In this document: piece after piece, positions 15,664-23,826 of the stretch
Layout: each line of letters opens with the position of its first letter
Numbering within the stretch: the stretch's first letter is position 1
Assembly (NCBI RefSeq): GCF_014218335.1
Contig: NZ_AP023367.1
Location: 325,001 to 389,000, forward strand
DNA: 64,000 nucleotides
Reading direction: 5' to 3'
Origin: Anaerocolumna cellulosilytica
Lineage (GTDB): Bacteria > Bacillota > Clostridia > Lachnospirales > Lachnospiraceae
Notes under the pieces: generated by a model
What the model saw: only the letters and a program-made list of their open reading frames with translations
What the model was told of the DNA's origin: nothing
Databases searched by the model: none
Made by a program: the position numbers and the translations under genes

Positions 15664-18495
15664 TTGAAAATGGACAAAAAAATGTATAACAAATTATTTG
15701 AAGAGGGGAGAATTGGAAAGGTATCGATTAAGAATCGTTTGGTTATGTCTCCAATGGGGTGTGGACTTGCCAATCTTGATGGGACACCGTCTGAAGATAT
15801 GCTTGCTTTTTATGAAGCAAGAGCAGTTGGCGGTGCAGGAATTATCATACCAGAGATTACCCGTATCAATGATATGCATGGAGCAGGGCTTATGAGACAG
15901 CTGTCCGTCACAAAAGACAGACATATTAAACCACTAGCTGAACTTGCACAAGTAGTACATAAGCATGGCAGTAAGATATTTATTCAGCTGCATCATCCTG
16001 GACGGGAAACGGTGTCTGCCCTTCTTGGCGGACAGCCGGTGGTTGCCCCTTCTCCTATACCTTGCAAATTAGTAAAACAGGAGACCCGCGCATTAACCAT
16101 AGATGAAATAAAACAATTGATTACGCAGTTTATTGAAGGTGCAGTCAGAGTTCAAAAAGCAGGGTGTGATGGTGTGGAATTGCATGCAGCACATGGATAT
16201 CTGTTACACCAGTTTCTGTCTCCCTATACGAATAAAAGAGAAGACGAATACGGTGGAAGTTTTGAAAACCGTCTAAGAATAATTGTTGAAATTATCCATG
16301 GAATCCGAAAGGAATGTGGTACGGATTTTCCGATAGGTGTTCGATTAAGTGTAGAAGAATTTCTGAATAAGACAGGTGTAACAGAAGAATATATACATAT
16401 TCAAGACGGTGTAAAAATTGCTATGGCTTTAGAGCAGGCAGGGATTGATTTTGTTGATACCAGCTGTGGATTATATGAAACAGGTATGACCTGCATAGAA
16501 CCTATTTCTTTCCCTCAGGGTTGGAGACACGACCTGCTTTTAGCAGTAAAAAGTCATGTGAAAATTCCTGTAATCGGTGTATCGGTAATTAGAGAACCTG
16601 CTGTAGCGGAAAAGTTCCTGGAAGAAGGGGTAGTAGATTTTATAGCAATGGGGCGTTCTTGGAATGCCGATGAAGAGTGGGGCAAAAAAGTATTAGAAGG
16701 AAGAGAAAAAGAATTACGCAAATGTATCTCCTGCCTGCGTTGCTTTGAAAGCCTGAATGAATATAACGCTGCTGGCTTACCCCCGGAATGTGCACTAAAC
16801 CCCAGATATGCAAGGGAAGTAAAATATGGAGATCTTGTTCATGATACCAAAGGACACACTGCAATTGTTGTCGGCGGGGGACCGGCTGGAATGTGTGCAG
16901 CACAAACCCTTGCCCTTCGTGGTGTGAAAGTCACTTTGCTTGATCGGCAAAGAGAGCTTGGAGGAACCGTTAATTTAGCCAAGAAACCGCCGTTAAAGGA
17001 ACGTATGCAGTGGATAGCTGATTACTATAACAATGAATTAAAACGGCTTGGAGTAGAAGTAAAGTTGAATACAGAGGCAACCCCGGATATGATTATGGAA
17101 TATAAACCGGATGCAGTAATTCTTGCCACAGGCTCGACCTCTATTATTCCCGGAAAAATCCCAGGAATTACAGGAAGTAATGTATTCACAGTGGAAGCAG
17201 TGCTGTCTGGTGAATCAGCATTAAAAGGGAAAAAAGTAGCTGTAATCGGTGCAGGGCTTACCGGACTTGAGACAGCAGAATATCTATGTGAAGGGGGAAA
17301 TCAGGTTACCATTATTGATATGCTTGATAAGCCTGCCCCAAATGCAAACCATACCAATGTAGCTGATGTCTGTGGACGCCTGGCGAAAGACCGCGTAGAT
17401 TATTTATTTGAACATTCCTTAAAAGAGATAAAAGCGGATCGTATTATACTAGAGAGATTAAAAGACCACCAAGAAGTAAAGGTATCTGCGGATGCAATTG
17501 TACTTTCTCTTGGATTCAGTCCGAATCAATCGTTGCTTTCGGATTTAGAAGCAAAGGGTGTAGAGGTAAAGGTTATAGGAAGTGCTATAAAAGATGGAGC
17601 AATTGCGCCTGCTGTACGTACAGGCTATGAAGCAGGAAGAGAATTATTTTTAGAAACACAAAAAACTCCAAGCTTTCGAATATCGAAAGATGAAATATCA
17701 AACTTTGGAAAGACATCTCTCATGGATAATCAGGAGGGACTCTATCTCAGCTATCTTACTTACCCGGAAGCAATTGCAAGGATACTGCCACCGCCACTGA
17801 AACCATTTTCTATGCCGGTAGTTACTTTATCCATTTGTCATGTGAATAACCCGACTTTTGCAGATGACTACTATGAAGCAATATTAGGGGTTTATGCAAC
17901 CTACGGTAAATCCCTTGGTTTATATACAATGGGACTGGTACTTGGCGGACCCGGAGCTGAGATGGCAGTACAATGTGGCCGTGACAATGGAAGTATTCCT
18001 AAAAAACTGGGAGGAGAATTTGTCATTCGAAGAAATGGTGATACGGTAACAGCAGGAGTAACAAGAAGAGGAACACAACTTGTAGAAGCGACTATGAAAA
18101 TAGGTGAATATAATAATCCCCTGACGGCTGCGCTCTATCAATATCCGGCAGCAGGCAAGCAGACTTTTGGAGGCGGTTTCTATTTTCATTTTGACCGTAT
18201 ACCGGATAAAAACGGAGAATCACATTTTCAAAACGGAGCATTGCTTATGAACCAATGCGAATATAATTATCAATCTTGGGAGCCGGGAATTGTATCGCTG
18301 CATATGAAATCAAGTGTGGATGACCCATGGGCAGAACTGCCGGTTAACACTATAATAGGCGGTGCATATTCAAAGAACAGTTTGTTAGTACATAAACTTA
18401 ATTTAGTAGAAAACGTAGAAGCAGATGATGTAATTCCCTATTTGCTAACCGGACGCTATGATCGTACGGCATTTATGGAAACAGGCCGTATTTAA
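15664..18495 (+). CDS. Old yellow enzyme/enoate reductase fused to an acetoacetate-decarboxylase-like domain
   Basis: This 943-residue protein has three parts. Residues 1-340 are an FMN-binding OYE barrel with HAAHGYLLHQFLSP and the 2,4-dienoyl-CoA/enoate reductase architecture. A 4Fe-4S motif starts at C354 (CISCLRC ... C). Residues about 395-660 form an FAD/NAD(P)-binding domain (VVGGGPAGMCAA; VIGAGLTGLE). The last 265 residues are an acetoacetate-decarboxylase fold, including PKKLG with Lys780-Lys781 where ADC has its Schiff-base lysine pair. Reduction of an unsaturated acid or ketone coupled to decarboxylation is inferred. Both TTG 15664 and ATG 15670 are compatible with GGAGG at 15654-15658. 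An SDR gene follows and a PucR gene is divergent. Confidence 0.88.
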   Translation: MKMDKKMYNKLFEEGRIGKVSIKNRLVMSPMGCGLANLDGTPSEDMLAFYEARAVGGAGIIIPEITRINDMHGAGLMRQLSVTKDRHIKPLAELAQVVHKHGSKIFIQLHHPGRETVSALLGGQPVVAPSPIPCKLVKQETRALTIDEIKQLITQFIEGAVRVQKAGCDGVELHAAHGYLLHQFLSPYTNKREDEYGGSFENRLRIIVEIIHGIRKECGTDFPIGVRLSVEEFLNKTGVTEEYIHIQDGVKIAMALEQAGIDFVDTSCGLYETGMTCIEPISFPQGWRHDLLLAVKSHVKIPVIGVSVIREPAVAEKFLEEGVVDFIAMGRSWNADEEWGKKVLEGREKELRKCISCLRCFESLNEYNAAGLPPECALNPRYAREVKYGDLVHDTKGHTAIVVGGGPAGMCAAQTLALRGVKVTLLDRQRELGGTVNLAKKPPLKERMQWIADYYNNELKRLGVEVKLNTEATPDMIMEYKPDAVILATGSTSIIPGKIPGITGSNVFTVEAVLSGESALKGKKVAVIGAGLTGLETAEYLCEGGNQVTIIDMLDKPAPNANHTNVADVCGRLAKDRVDYLFEHSLKEIKADRIILERLKDHQEVKVSADAIVLSLGFSPNQSLLSDLEAKGVEVKVIGSAIKDGAIAPAVRTGYEAGRELFLETQKTPSFRISKDEISNFGKTSLMDNQEGLYLSYLTYPEAIARILPPPLKPFSMPVVTLSICHVNNPTFADDYYEAILGVYATYGKSLGLYTMGLVLGGPGAEMAVQCGRDNGSIPKKLGGEFVIRRNGDTVTAGVTRRGTQLVEATMKIGEYNNPLTAALYQYPAAGKQTFGGGFYFHFDRIPDKNGESHFQNGALLMNQCEYNYQSWEPGIVSLHMKSSVDDPWAELPVNTIIGGAYSKNSLLVHKLNLVENVEADDVIPYLLTGRYDRTAFMETGRI

Positions 18496-18609
18496 TCTTA
18501 TTGTAGTAAACAGGTCTGAGTAAGTACAAAGTAAATTGTGAATAGCCCATTGATTTTTTGTGGGGAATAATATATGTATTCTAATAATAAAAAGAAAGGG
18601 TGTATTTTG

Positions 18610-19386
18610 ATGGAAAACTTTTTTGATTTAACGGGTAAAGTAGCGGTAGTAACCGGAGCAAGTTCAGGGCTTGGTGCAGATGCAGCAATTGCCTATGCAA
18701 ATGCCGGAGCAGAGGTTGCCTTGCTGGCAAGACGTACCGAAAAGCTAAATGAGGTAAAAGCAGAAATCGAGAAGATGGGCAGAAAGGTAATTGCAGTTGG
18801 ATGTGATGTTACAGAAGAAGAAAGTGTAAAAACAGCAATGAAAACCGTGCTTGATACCTTTGGTCACATTGATATCCTGTTGAATAATGCAGGAATTGCT
18901 GTTCGTGGCGGAGTAGACAGCATGTCTGTGGAGGAGTGGGATAAATCCTTTGATACCAATGTAAAGGGAATCTTTTTAGCAAGCAAATATGTACTTCCCC
19001 AAATGAAGGAAAGAGGCTATGGTAAAATCATTAATATCGCATCCGTAAATGCAGTAGTTGCGGATAAGTTTGATGCCTTTATCAGACACTCCTATAATTC
19101 CTCCAAAGCTGCCGTGGTTGGTTTAACAAGAGGTATGGCGGCTTCCTATGCAAGATATGGCATTACGGTGAATGCTATTGGACCGGCTCTTTTTGAAAGT
19201 GAAATGACCAGTGAAACTTTATTTAAGTCAGAAGAATTTCTAAACAAGTATAATACGCTAAACCCGGCAGGACGCCCGGGAAGAAAAGGAGAATTAAATG
19301 GTACGGTTCTCTATCTTTCCAGTGACAGTTCCAGTTATGTTCAAGGTCAGTTCATAATCGTAGATGGTGGCGGAGCCCTTGTCTAG
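18610..19386 (+). CDS. Short-chain dehydrogenase/reductase
   Basis: ATG 18610 (MENFFDLTGK) follows AAAGGG and is chosen over an upstream in-frame ATG without a ribosome site; the product has 258 residues. It is a classical SDR: TGASSGLGA cofactor loop near the N-terminus, NNAG in the middle, a catalytic Ser region (NIASVN), YNSSKAA with the active Tyr and Lys, and a C-terminal DGGGALV. It is related to FabG/gluconate 5-dehydrogenase-like enzymes. It lies 114 bp behind the OYE-ADC fusion and probably acts on the same carbonyl or hydroxy intermediate. Substrate unknown. Confidence 0.9.
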   Translation: MENFFDLTGKVAVVTGASSGLGADAAIAYANAGAEVALLARRTEKLNEVKAEIEKMGRKVIAVGCDVTEEESVKTAMKTVLDTFGHIDILLNNAGIAVRGGVDSMSVEEWDKSFDTNVKGIFLASKYVLPQMKERGYGKIINIASVNAVVADKFDAFIRHSYNSSKAAVVGLTRGMAASYARYGITVNAIGPALFESEMTSETLFKSEEFLNKYNTLNPAGRPGRKGELNGTVLYLSSDSSSYVQGQFIIVDGGGALV

Positions 19387-19413
19387 TTGAACCTTATAAC
19401 ATTTGGAATAGTA

Positions 19414-19458
19414 TGGACATATGTGTCTATTTACGTTATTTGTAAATAATGCTATCAT
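19414..19458 (+). promoter_or_regulatory. Regulon palindrome plus promoter for the 56-residue membrane protein
   Basis: TGGACATATGTGTCTA (19414-19429), an imperfect copy of the TGGACAT-NN-ATGTCCA palindrome, is directly followed by -35 TTTACG (19430-19435), 17 bp and -10 TATCAT (19453-19458). This is the same geometry as at the bacteriocin-like operon promoter. Confidence 0.6.
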
Positions 19459-19484
19459 TAAATCGTAGGCAGGATGCTTATATT

Positions 19485-19574
19485 ACTCCCCGTTGGCATC
19501 ATGTTGTTGAAGCTGAAACCATACAGATATTCTGTATGGTTTACAGCTTCTATGTCTTAATACGTTCGGGGAGT
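19485..19574 (+). other. Two-tier 90-nt hairpin in a 5' untranslated region
   Basis: Outer arms ACTCCCCG/CGGGGAGT enclose an inner, nearly perfect hairpin of about 18 bp (GAAGCTG-AACCATACAGA with TCTGTATGGTT-CAGCTTC). No T-run follows, so it is not a plain terminator. It lies between the promoter at 19430-19458 and the ORF at 19625, and could be an mRNA-stabilising or regulatory structure. Confidence 0.55.
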
Positions 19575-19624
19575 TGGAGTTCACTAAGTTCTAAGTTTAT
19601 ATAATTAAGAAAGGTATGGGTACA

Positions 19625-19795
19625 ATGAAATCCATAAAAATAATTTTAATAGGCATATCTCTGATGTTAATTGGAATAGGAATTTATATATTTTCTAATT
19701 ATGTTCCTATTAGTTATGACGATGGTCTTTTTATATTATTTTTTATTATTGGTATTATTGTTACAGTAATTGGGAGCATTACTAGGTGTAATTAA
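19625..19795 (+). CDS. Small membrane protein, 56 residues, two transmembrane helices
   Basis: ATG 19625 follows GAAAGG at a long but usable distance. The product is almost entirely two hydrophobic helices (about 4-23 and 34-52) separated by a short polar loop (PISYDDG), with a basic start and the C-terminus TRCN. It has no recognisable family. Its promoter carries the palindrome shared with the XRE regulators and the bacteriocin-like operon, so a role as an immunity or accessory membrane protein of that system is a reasonable but unproven inference. Confidence 0.55.
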   Translation: MKSIKIILIGISLMLIGIGIYIFSNYVPISYDDGLFILFFIIGIIVTVIGSITRCN

Positions 19796-19832
19796 TTGTG
19801 TTACTACAATAGAGAAAGAAAAAGGGTGGTTT

Positions 19833-20774
19833 CTAATTTCTTAATACTTCCGGATAATCCGACTTAGCTAAATCCACTAAAGCAGCCAGCTTCACATCCT
19901 TTCTGGTGACTTTATATAAGTGAAGAGTATGGTTATAACATATTTTAGCCTCATCAAAATTCTCCTCTTGATAAAGAATCTTAAGCTTCATTTCATACAG
20001 TTCGGGAAGAAGCTTAAGACTATATTCTTTTGTTGAAAATGCAATTCCTTTGTTCACATAAAGGAAAGAATCCTTTATATCCCCATGATGAAAGAAATGA
20101 ATACTAAGATTATATAATACAGTCTGATAAAGTTTCTTAGCAAATGGTGATGCTTGAAACATCGGATAAGCAGGATAAATATGATGGGTTTCTAATACAG
20201 CAAGTAAACCTTGAAGCACCTTCATACCTTCCTCTTGTTTATCCATAGCAAAATAATTTTGGCTTGTACAATTTATAAGAGCTAAGCTGGTATTGGAATA
20301 TGTATAATCAGGAATAGTATCGACCTGGAACGCTGCACATTCTATCAGAAGACCTTGAAAGCAATACTGTAAGGAAGTAGTGTAATCTTTATCAGATAAA
20401 GCGGATAAAAGAGCCTTACCATAATAAATATGCCGTAGATTATGTCCTTGCTTAAAATCCTCCAAACCTTGGTATTTTTCAATTAGAGTTTTAATTAAGT
20501 CTAGATTCTCACTCTCAATTGCTGAATTAATTGCTTTTGTTCCTTCCAGACCTACCAGAGTATTTTTCGTAAAATACATCTTATAGTATTCGTTTAAATC
20601 CATATTGAACTTAATAGACAACTGATGTAAGAGATAGATGGAGGGTTCGGAGGTACCTTTCTCCAGACGGTAAATCTGCTTGGTGGTACAAATATTCTCA
20701 GCAAGTTTTTCTCTGGACATATTATGCTTTTTTCTCAATTCTTGGAGTAGCATACCAAAATGTTCATAATGCAT
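19833..20774 (-). CDS. XRE-TPR regulator, RRNPP-like paralog 1
   Basis: This 313-residue protein has an N-terminal XRE helix-turn-helix (about 8-60; LSREKLAENICT-like) followed by TPR-type helical repeats to the C-terminus, the architecture of PlcR/Rgg-type peptide receptors. It lies 51 bp behind paralog 2 without a promoter palindrome of its own, so the two are probably cotranscribed. Start ATG 20774 follows GGGAGG. It diverges more in its C-terminal half than in its HTH, which suggests shared DNA targets but different ligands. Confidence 0.85.
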   Translation of the reverse strand: MHYEHFGMLLQELRKKHNMSREKLAENICTTKQIYRLEKGTSEPSIYLLHQLSIKFNMDLNEYYKMYFTKNTLVGLEGTKAINSAIESENLDLIKTLIEKYQGLEDFKQGHNLRHIYYGKALLSALSDKDYTTSLQYCFQGLLIECAAFQVDTIPDYTYSNTSLALINCTSQNYFAMDKQEEGMKVLQGLLAVLETHHIYPAYPMFQASPFAKKLYQTVLYNLSIHFFHHGDIKDSFLYVNKGIAFSTKEYSLKLLPELYEMKLKILYQEENFDEAKICYNHTLHLYKVTRKDVKLAALVDLAKSDYPEVLRN

Positions 20775-20825
20775 TCTATATTCCTCCCTATCTTTTGTGT
20801 CTTAAAAGGTGTATTATATATATTT

Positions 20826-21767
20826 TTATATTCCTAGAATTACTGGATAATCGGATGTGATTTCTTCTATGAATTCTGTTAAGCTGTTCTCATTCCCGGC
20901 TATTTGGTATAAATGAACTGCATGTTCGTAGTATTCTTTGGCTTCATGTATAAGTTGCATGCGGTAGAGAATCTTGCACTTTAAAGAAAGTAGAGATGGC
21001 AAACGCCGAAAGTTTTGTTTTTCTATGGCATAATCAATGCCTTTTTCTGTGTGGATTAGTGATTTTTCAATTCCACCATGCTGAAAAGAGTAACCACTTA
21101 TATTAGATAAAACAAATTGAAGAGCATTAGATATAAATTCACTTGAATCATATATGGGATATGCTGAATTTAGAAAATGAGTCTCTAAAACAATGAGCAA
21201 TCCGTGAAGGACATTCATTCCGGAAGTGTAATGATTCATTGCAAAGTAATTATTACTAATACAAATTAACAGGGTTATGCCAACATTTGAGTATGTTCTT
21301 TCTGTTATATCATCTAAAACAAACTCGGGACATTCTAATCGAATTCCTTTTAGGCAATAATCTAAGGATGTTTTATAATCTTTATTTAACAGGGCAGAGC
21401 AAAGGGCTTTACCGTAATAAATATGCTGTAAAAGGTCTCCGTTTTGAAATTCTTCTAGTGTTTCATACTGCAAGATTATAGACTTTAACAAAGGTATATT
21501 CTCAGCTTTTAAAGCCGAATTAATGGCTTTTATACCTTCTAACCCGGTTATAGTATAGTTCTTAAAGTACATTTTATAATACTCATTTAAATCTATATTA
21601 AATATCATAGATAGCTGGTGCAAAAGGTAGACAGAAGGTTCCGACTTTCCTTTTTCTATTCTATAGATCTGCTTAGGTGTACAAATATTTTCAGCAAGTT
21701 TTTCTCTGGACATATTATGTTTTAGCCTTAAATCTTGAAGCAATATACCAAAATGTTCATAATCCAT
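20826..21767 (-). CDS. XRE-TPR regulator, RRNPP-like paralog 2, divergent from the bacteriocin-like operon
   Basis: This 313-residue protein has an HTH at about 8-60 and TPR-like helices from about 70 on. Its start (21767, GGAG 8 nt upstream) faces the bacteriocin-like operon. The 218-bp intergenic region has one palindrome (21847-21862) with a -35 element immediately on each side, so this regulator or a paralog probably activates both directions. Family behaviour (binding of a short exported and re-imported peptide by the TPR domain) is known for RRNPP members; the ligand here is not known. Confidence 0.87.
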   Translation of the reverse strand: MDYEHFGILLQDLRLKHNMSREKLAENICTPKQIYRIEKGKSEPSVYLLHQLSMIFNIDLNEYYKMYFKNYTITGLEGIKAINSALKAENIPLLKSIILQYETLEEFQNGDLLQHIYYGKALCSALLNKDYKTSLDYCLKGIRLECPEFVLDDITERTYSNVGITLLICISNNYFAMNHYTSGMNVLHGLLIVLETHFLNSAYPIYDSSEFISNALQFVLSNISGYSFQHGGIEKSLIHTEKGIDYAIEKQNFRRLPSLLSLKCKILYRMQLIHEAKEYYEHAVHLYQIAGNENSLTEFIEEITSDYPVILGI

Positions 21768-21816
21768 GAAAGCGACTCCTGTATATGGAAAAATATAGTG
21801 AAATTTGTTATATACA

Positions 21817-21891
21817 ATAGTAAACCAATTTACCTATTTTTACAAGTGGACATAAATGTCCATTTACATTATTGTATCATATAATTATACT
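21817..21891. promoter_or_regulatory. Divergent promoters sharing one activator palindrome
   Basis: The palindrome TGGACATAAATGTCCA spans 21847-21862. To the right, TTTACA (21863-21868), 17 bp, TATACT (21886-21891) drives the bacteriocin-like operon. To the left (minus), TTGTAA (21845-21840), 17 bp, TACTAT (21822-21817) drives the regulator. Both -35 boxes abut the palindrome (0 and 1 nt), the place of a class II activator. Confidence 0.7.
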
Positions 21892-21985
21892 GAAATTGTA
21901 AATAAACGGAATGAAAAAAATGTTTTATATTCATTTTAATGGTGTATTTTAAATTAATATGAATAAAGGGAAAGGAGGGACAAAA

Positions 21986-22645
21986 GTGAATGACGAAGAA
22001 AATATAGCTGACCCAGACTATGAAGTTAAAAGAAATGTAAGTATCTATTGTTCATGGCTTCCTTTTTGTGGATTAATAATATCTATAATCACTACATTCA
22101 TTATGTTTATCAAACAAAAAGAGTGGTCATTGTCGCTTGTATTTTATACATTGATATCATTAATAGGTATGTCCTTAATTTTTCTTTTAGTATTTGTTTT
22201 ATTAAGAAAAGTGCTGTATTTAGAGTTTCCATATTTAAAGGGGAAAATGAAATATCTAACAGTCCTTGCAGTTTTAATTCTTATTATTTTGCAGGTAATA
22301 ATTTTCATTTTCAATCCAGTTTTTAAATTAACAACAATCCAACTAAATGAAGTTGAGACAATTATCAAAAATGAAGCTTCTTCAAATTATTACATTGTAT
22401 ATGGTGCAGAAAATTGTGTATATTGTATTCGAATGGAAGATACATATAAGGCAGCATTCAAAAAAGAAAGAGAAAAAAATGTGTTTTATTGCGACTTAAC
22501 TAATGAAAATTATAGTGATGAACGCCTCAAAGAGTTAAATGTTCAAAAAATTCCTGTGTTAATAAGTTATGAGAAAGGAGTGGAGGTTGAGCGTCTAGAG
22601 GGTATGCAGTCTGTTGAAGAACTAAAAAAATTTCTTAACAAATAG
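21986..22645 (+). CDS. Membrane-anchored thioredoxin-like protein of the bacteriocin-like operon
   Basis: GTG 21986 is 6 nt after AAAGGAGGG, better placed than ATG 21959; the product has about 219 residues. Three hydrophobic segments fill the first half (about 22-45, 52-78, 92-114). A thioredoxin-like domain follows, with the redox motif CVYC and a downstream cis-Pro-like KIPVLI. It probably sits outside the membrane and oxidises or isomerises disulfides, as accessory thiol proteins do for disulfide-containing bacteriocins. Its neighbour, 13 bp downstream, encodes a Cys-rich secreted precursor, the obvious candidate substrate. First gene of the operon. Confidence 0.82.
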   Translation: MNDEENIADPDYEVKRNVSIYCSWLPFCGLIISIITTFIMFIKQKEWSLSLVFYTLISLIGMSLIFLLVFVLLRKVLYLEFPYLKGKMKYLTVLAVLILIILQVIIFIFNPVFKLTTIQLNEVETIIKNEASSNYYIVYGAENCVYCIRMEDTYKAAFKKEREKNVFYCDLTNENYSDERLKELNVQKIPVLISYEKGVEVERLEGMQSVEELKKFLNK

Positions 22646-22658
22646 GAGGGTGACAAAA

Positions 22659-23312
22659 ATGATTAAAAATTCCAAAGCATTTATATCGATGTTGCTGATT
22701 ACAACAATAATCTTATCAAGCCTACCTTTATTAGTCAATGCTAATGATGACATTGATAGTTCCAATGTTGTGGATATTATTCAAGAAGCCATTGATAGCG
22801 AAGATTATGCAGCAACTGCTACAAAAGTTGCTGTTGATGAAGCAGAATATATATGGGGAATGATAAGGACTAAACTTGATACTATTGGCTTTTGTGAAGA
22901 ACTTAGAGGGAATATTTATATTGAGAAGGATGATACAAAAATTGAGCCTGTCAAGATAATTGATGATCGATATACTAATCTTATGGTTTACTATTATGTA
23001 AAAATTTATGAAGATAATTTTGGAAATCTGGTTTCCGCAATGTTTGTTTATGATGAAAATACAAATAGTTTATTAAAAGTTGAAGCAAATAAAATTTCAA
23101 AAGAAGGTGATTTTGAGAGTTTCTTTAATTATTCAGAATATAACAAGCGTTTGACACGGGACTTTAGCATATGGGGACAAAATTTTCTTTGTGCGACAAC
23201 AGGGCTTATAGCTTGTACAGCATATTGTGCTATGATTGGTGTTCTTAGTGCACCTGTAGCTATAGGGTGCTCACTGGTTTGTGGAACTGCCTTTAATGCT
23301 GCATGCTCATAA
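22659..23312 (+). CDS. Secreted precursor with C-terminal symmetric six-cysteine hydrophobic domain, putative bacteriocin
   Basis: ATG 22659 follows GGAGGG by 8 nt (the in-frame GTG at 22650 overlaps the ribosome site); the product has 217 residues. A Sec signal peptide ends at about VNA (28). A soluble middle part of about 140 residues follows, then a hydrophobic Cys-rich tail (about 170-217). The six tail cysteines, at about 178, 186, 190, 204, 208 and 216, are spaced 7-3-13-3-7, a mirror-symmetric pattern suggesting a disulfide-locked helical hairpin. The layout recalls halocin C8-type precursors, where an N-terminal segment gives immunity and a Cys-rich C-terminal peptide is released. Function as an antimicrobial is inferred from architecture and neighbours. 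A terminator follows at once. Confidence 0.7.
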   Translation: MIKNSKAFISMLLITTIILSSLPLLVNANDDIDSSNVVDIIQEAIDSEDYAATATKVAVDEAEYIWGMIRTKLDTIGFCEELRGNIYIEKDDTKIEPVKIIDDRYTNLMVYYYVKIYEDNFGNLVSAMFVYDENTNSLLKVEANKISKEGDFESFFNYSEYNKRLTRDFSIWGQNFLCATTGLIACTAYCAMIGVLSAPVAIGCSLVCGTAFNAACS

Positions 23313-23396
23313 GTAGAATAAATTTAAATTATCAGTTAGGAACGTGCAAGGTATCATAGATGATATATAATGACTTGGAAAAAATGTTTTATTCTT

Positions 23397-23442
23397 AAAG
23401 TTAATTATCAATGGTCAACGTCATTGATAATTAACTTTTTTT
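23397..23442 (+). terminator. Strong terminator after the precursor gene
   Basis: An about 16-bp perfect stem (AAGTTAATTATCAATG with its complement) is followed by seven T residues. It would leave the precursor message in excess of the transporter genes, common in bacteriocin operons. Confidence 0.85.
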
Positions 23443-23609
23443 CTTCAGCTTTTCTACCTCGTAATAGTAATGTGCTTACAGCTACTGCTGAAATTAACAC
23501 TATTTACCATAAAATGGATGAAACTGTAATGCTGGAATGGATAATTGTTAAGATATAGGCTATAATGGTAAATTATACAATAATAATTAAAGATTAGGAA
23601 GGTATCGAA

Positions 23610-23826
23610 CAATGAAAAAATATATTATTGCAACAGATATTTGAGGCTTTAATGGTATTTGTAATAACTTAGAACATGGTTGAAAATGAAAGTGTTGTAA
23701 AAAGGTACATAAAAAAATATCAAATGTAAGCAGTGTGAATTCCGCTTTGGATGCACAAATTGTAATTCATTAGGCAAGGTTGATGAGTATTGTTCTTATG
23801 ATGTGGAGGTTGGTCAATGGAAGTAG
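23610..23826 (+). pseudogene. Remnant of a SPASM-domain peptide maturase
   Basis: The frame from ATG 23610 (behind GGAAGG) is broken by TGA codons after MKKYIIATDI and again 12 codons later. A shifted frame from about 23713 reads CKQCEFRFGCTNC, then YCSYDVEVGQWK and a stop at 23826. The C-x2-C-E-F-R-x-x-C-x2-C pattern and a terminal C-x-Y-D ... G-x-W are hallmarks of SPASM Fe-S domains of radical-SAM-linked peptide maturases. Only the last 30-50 codons survive, with at least one frameshift and several stops. The remnant runs straight into the ABC ATPase start. Confidence 0.6.

Noticed and set aside
21910-21951. 13-codon ORF (MKKMFYIHFNGVF) before the bacteriocin-like operon, considered as a pheromone
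   Set aside because: No export signal and no credible ribosome site.
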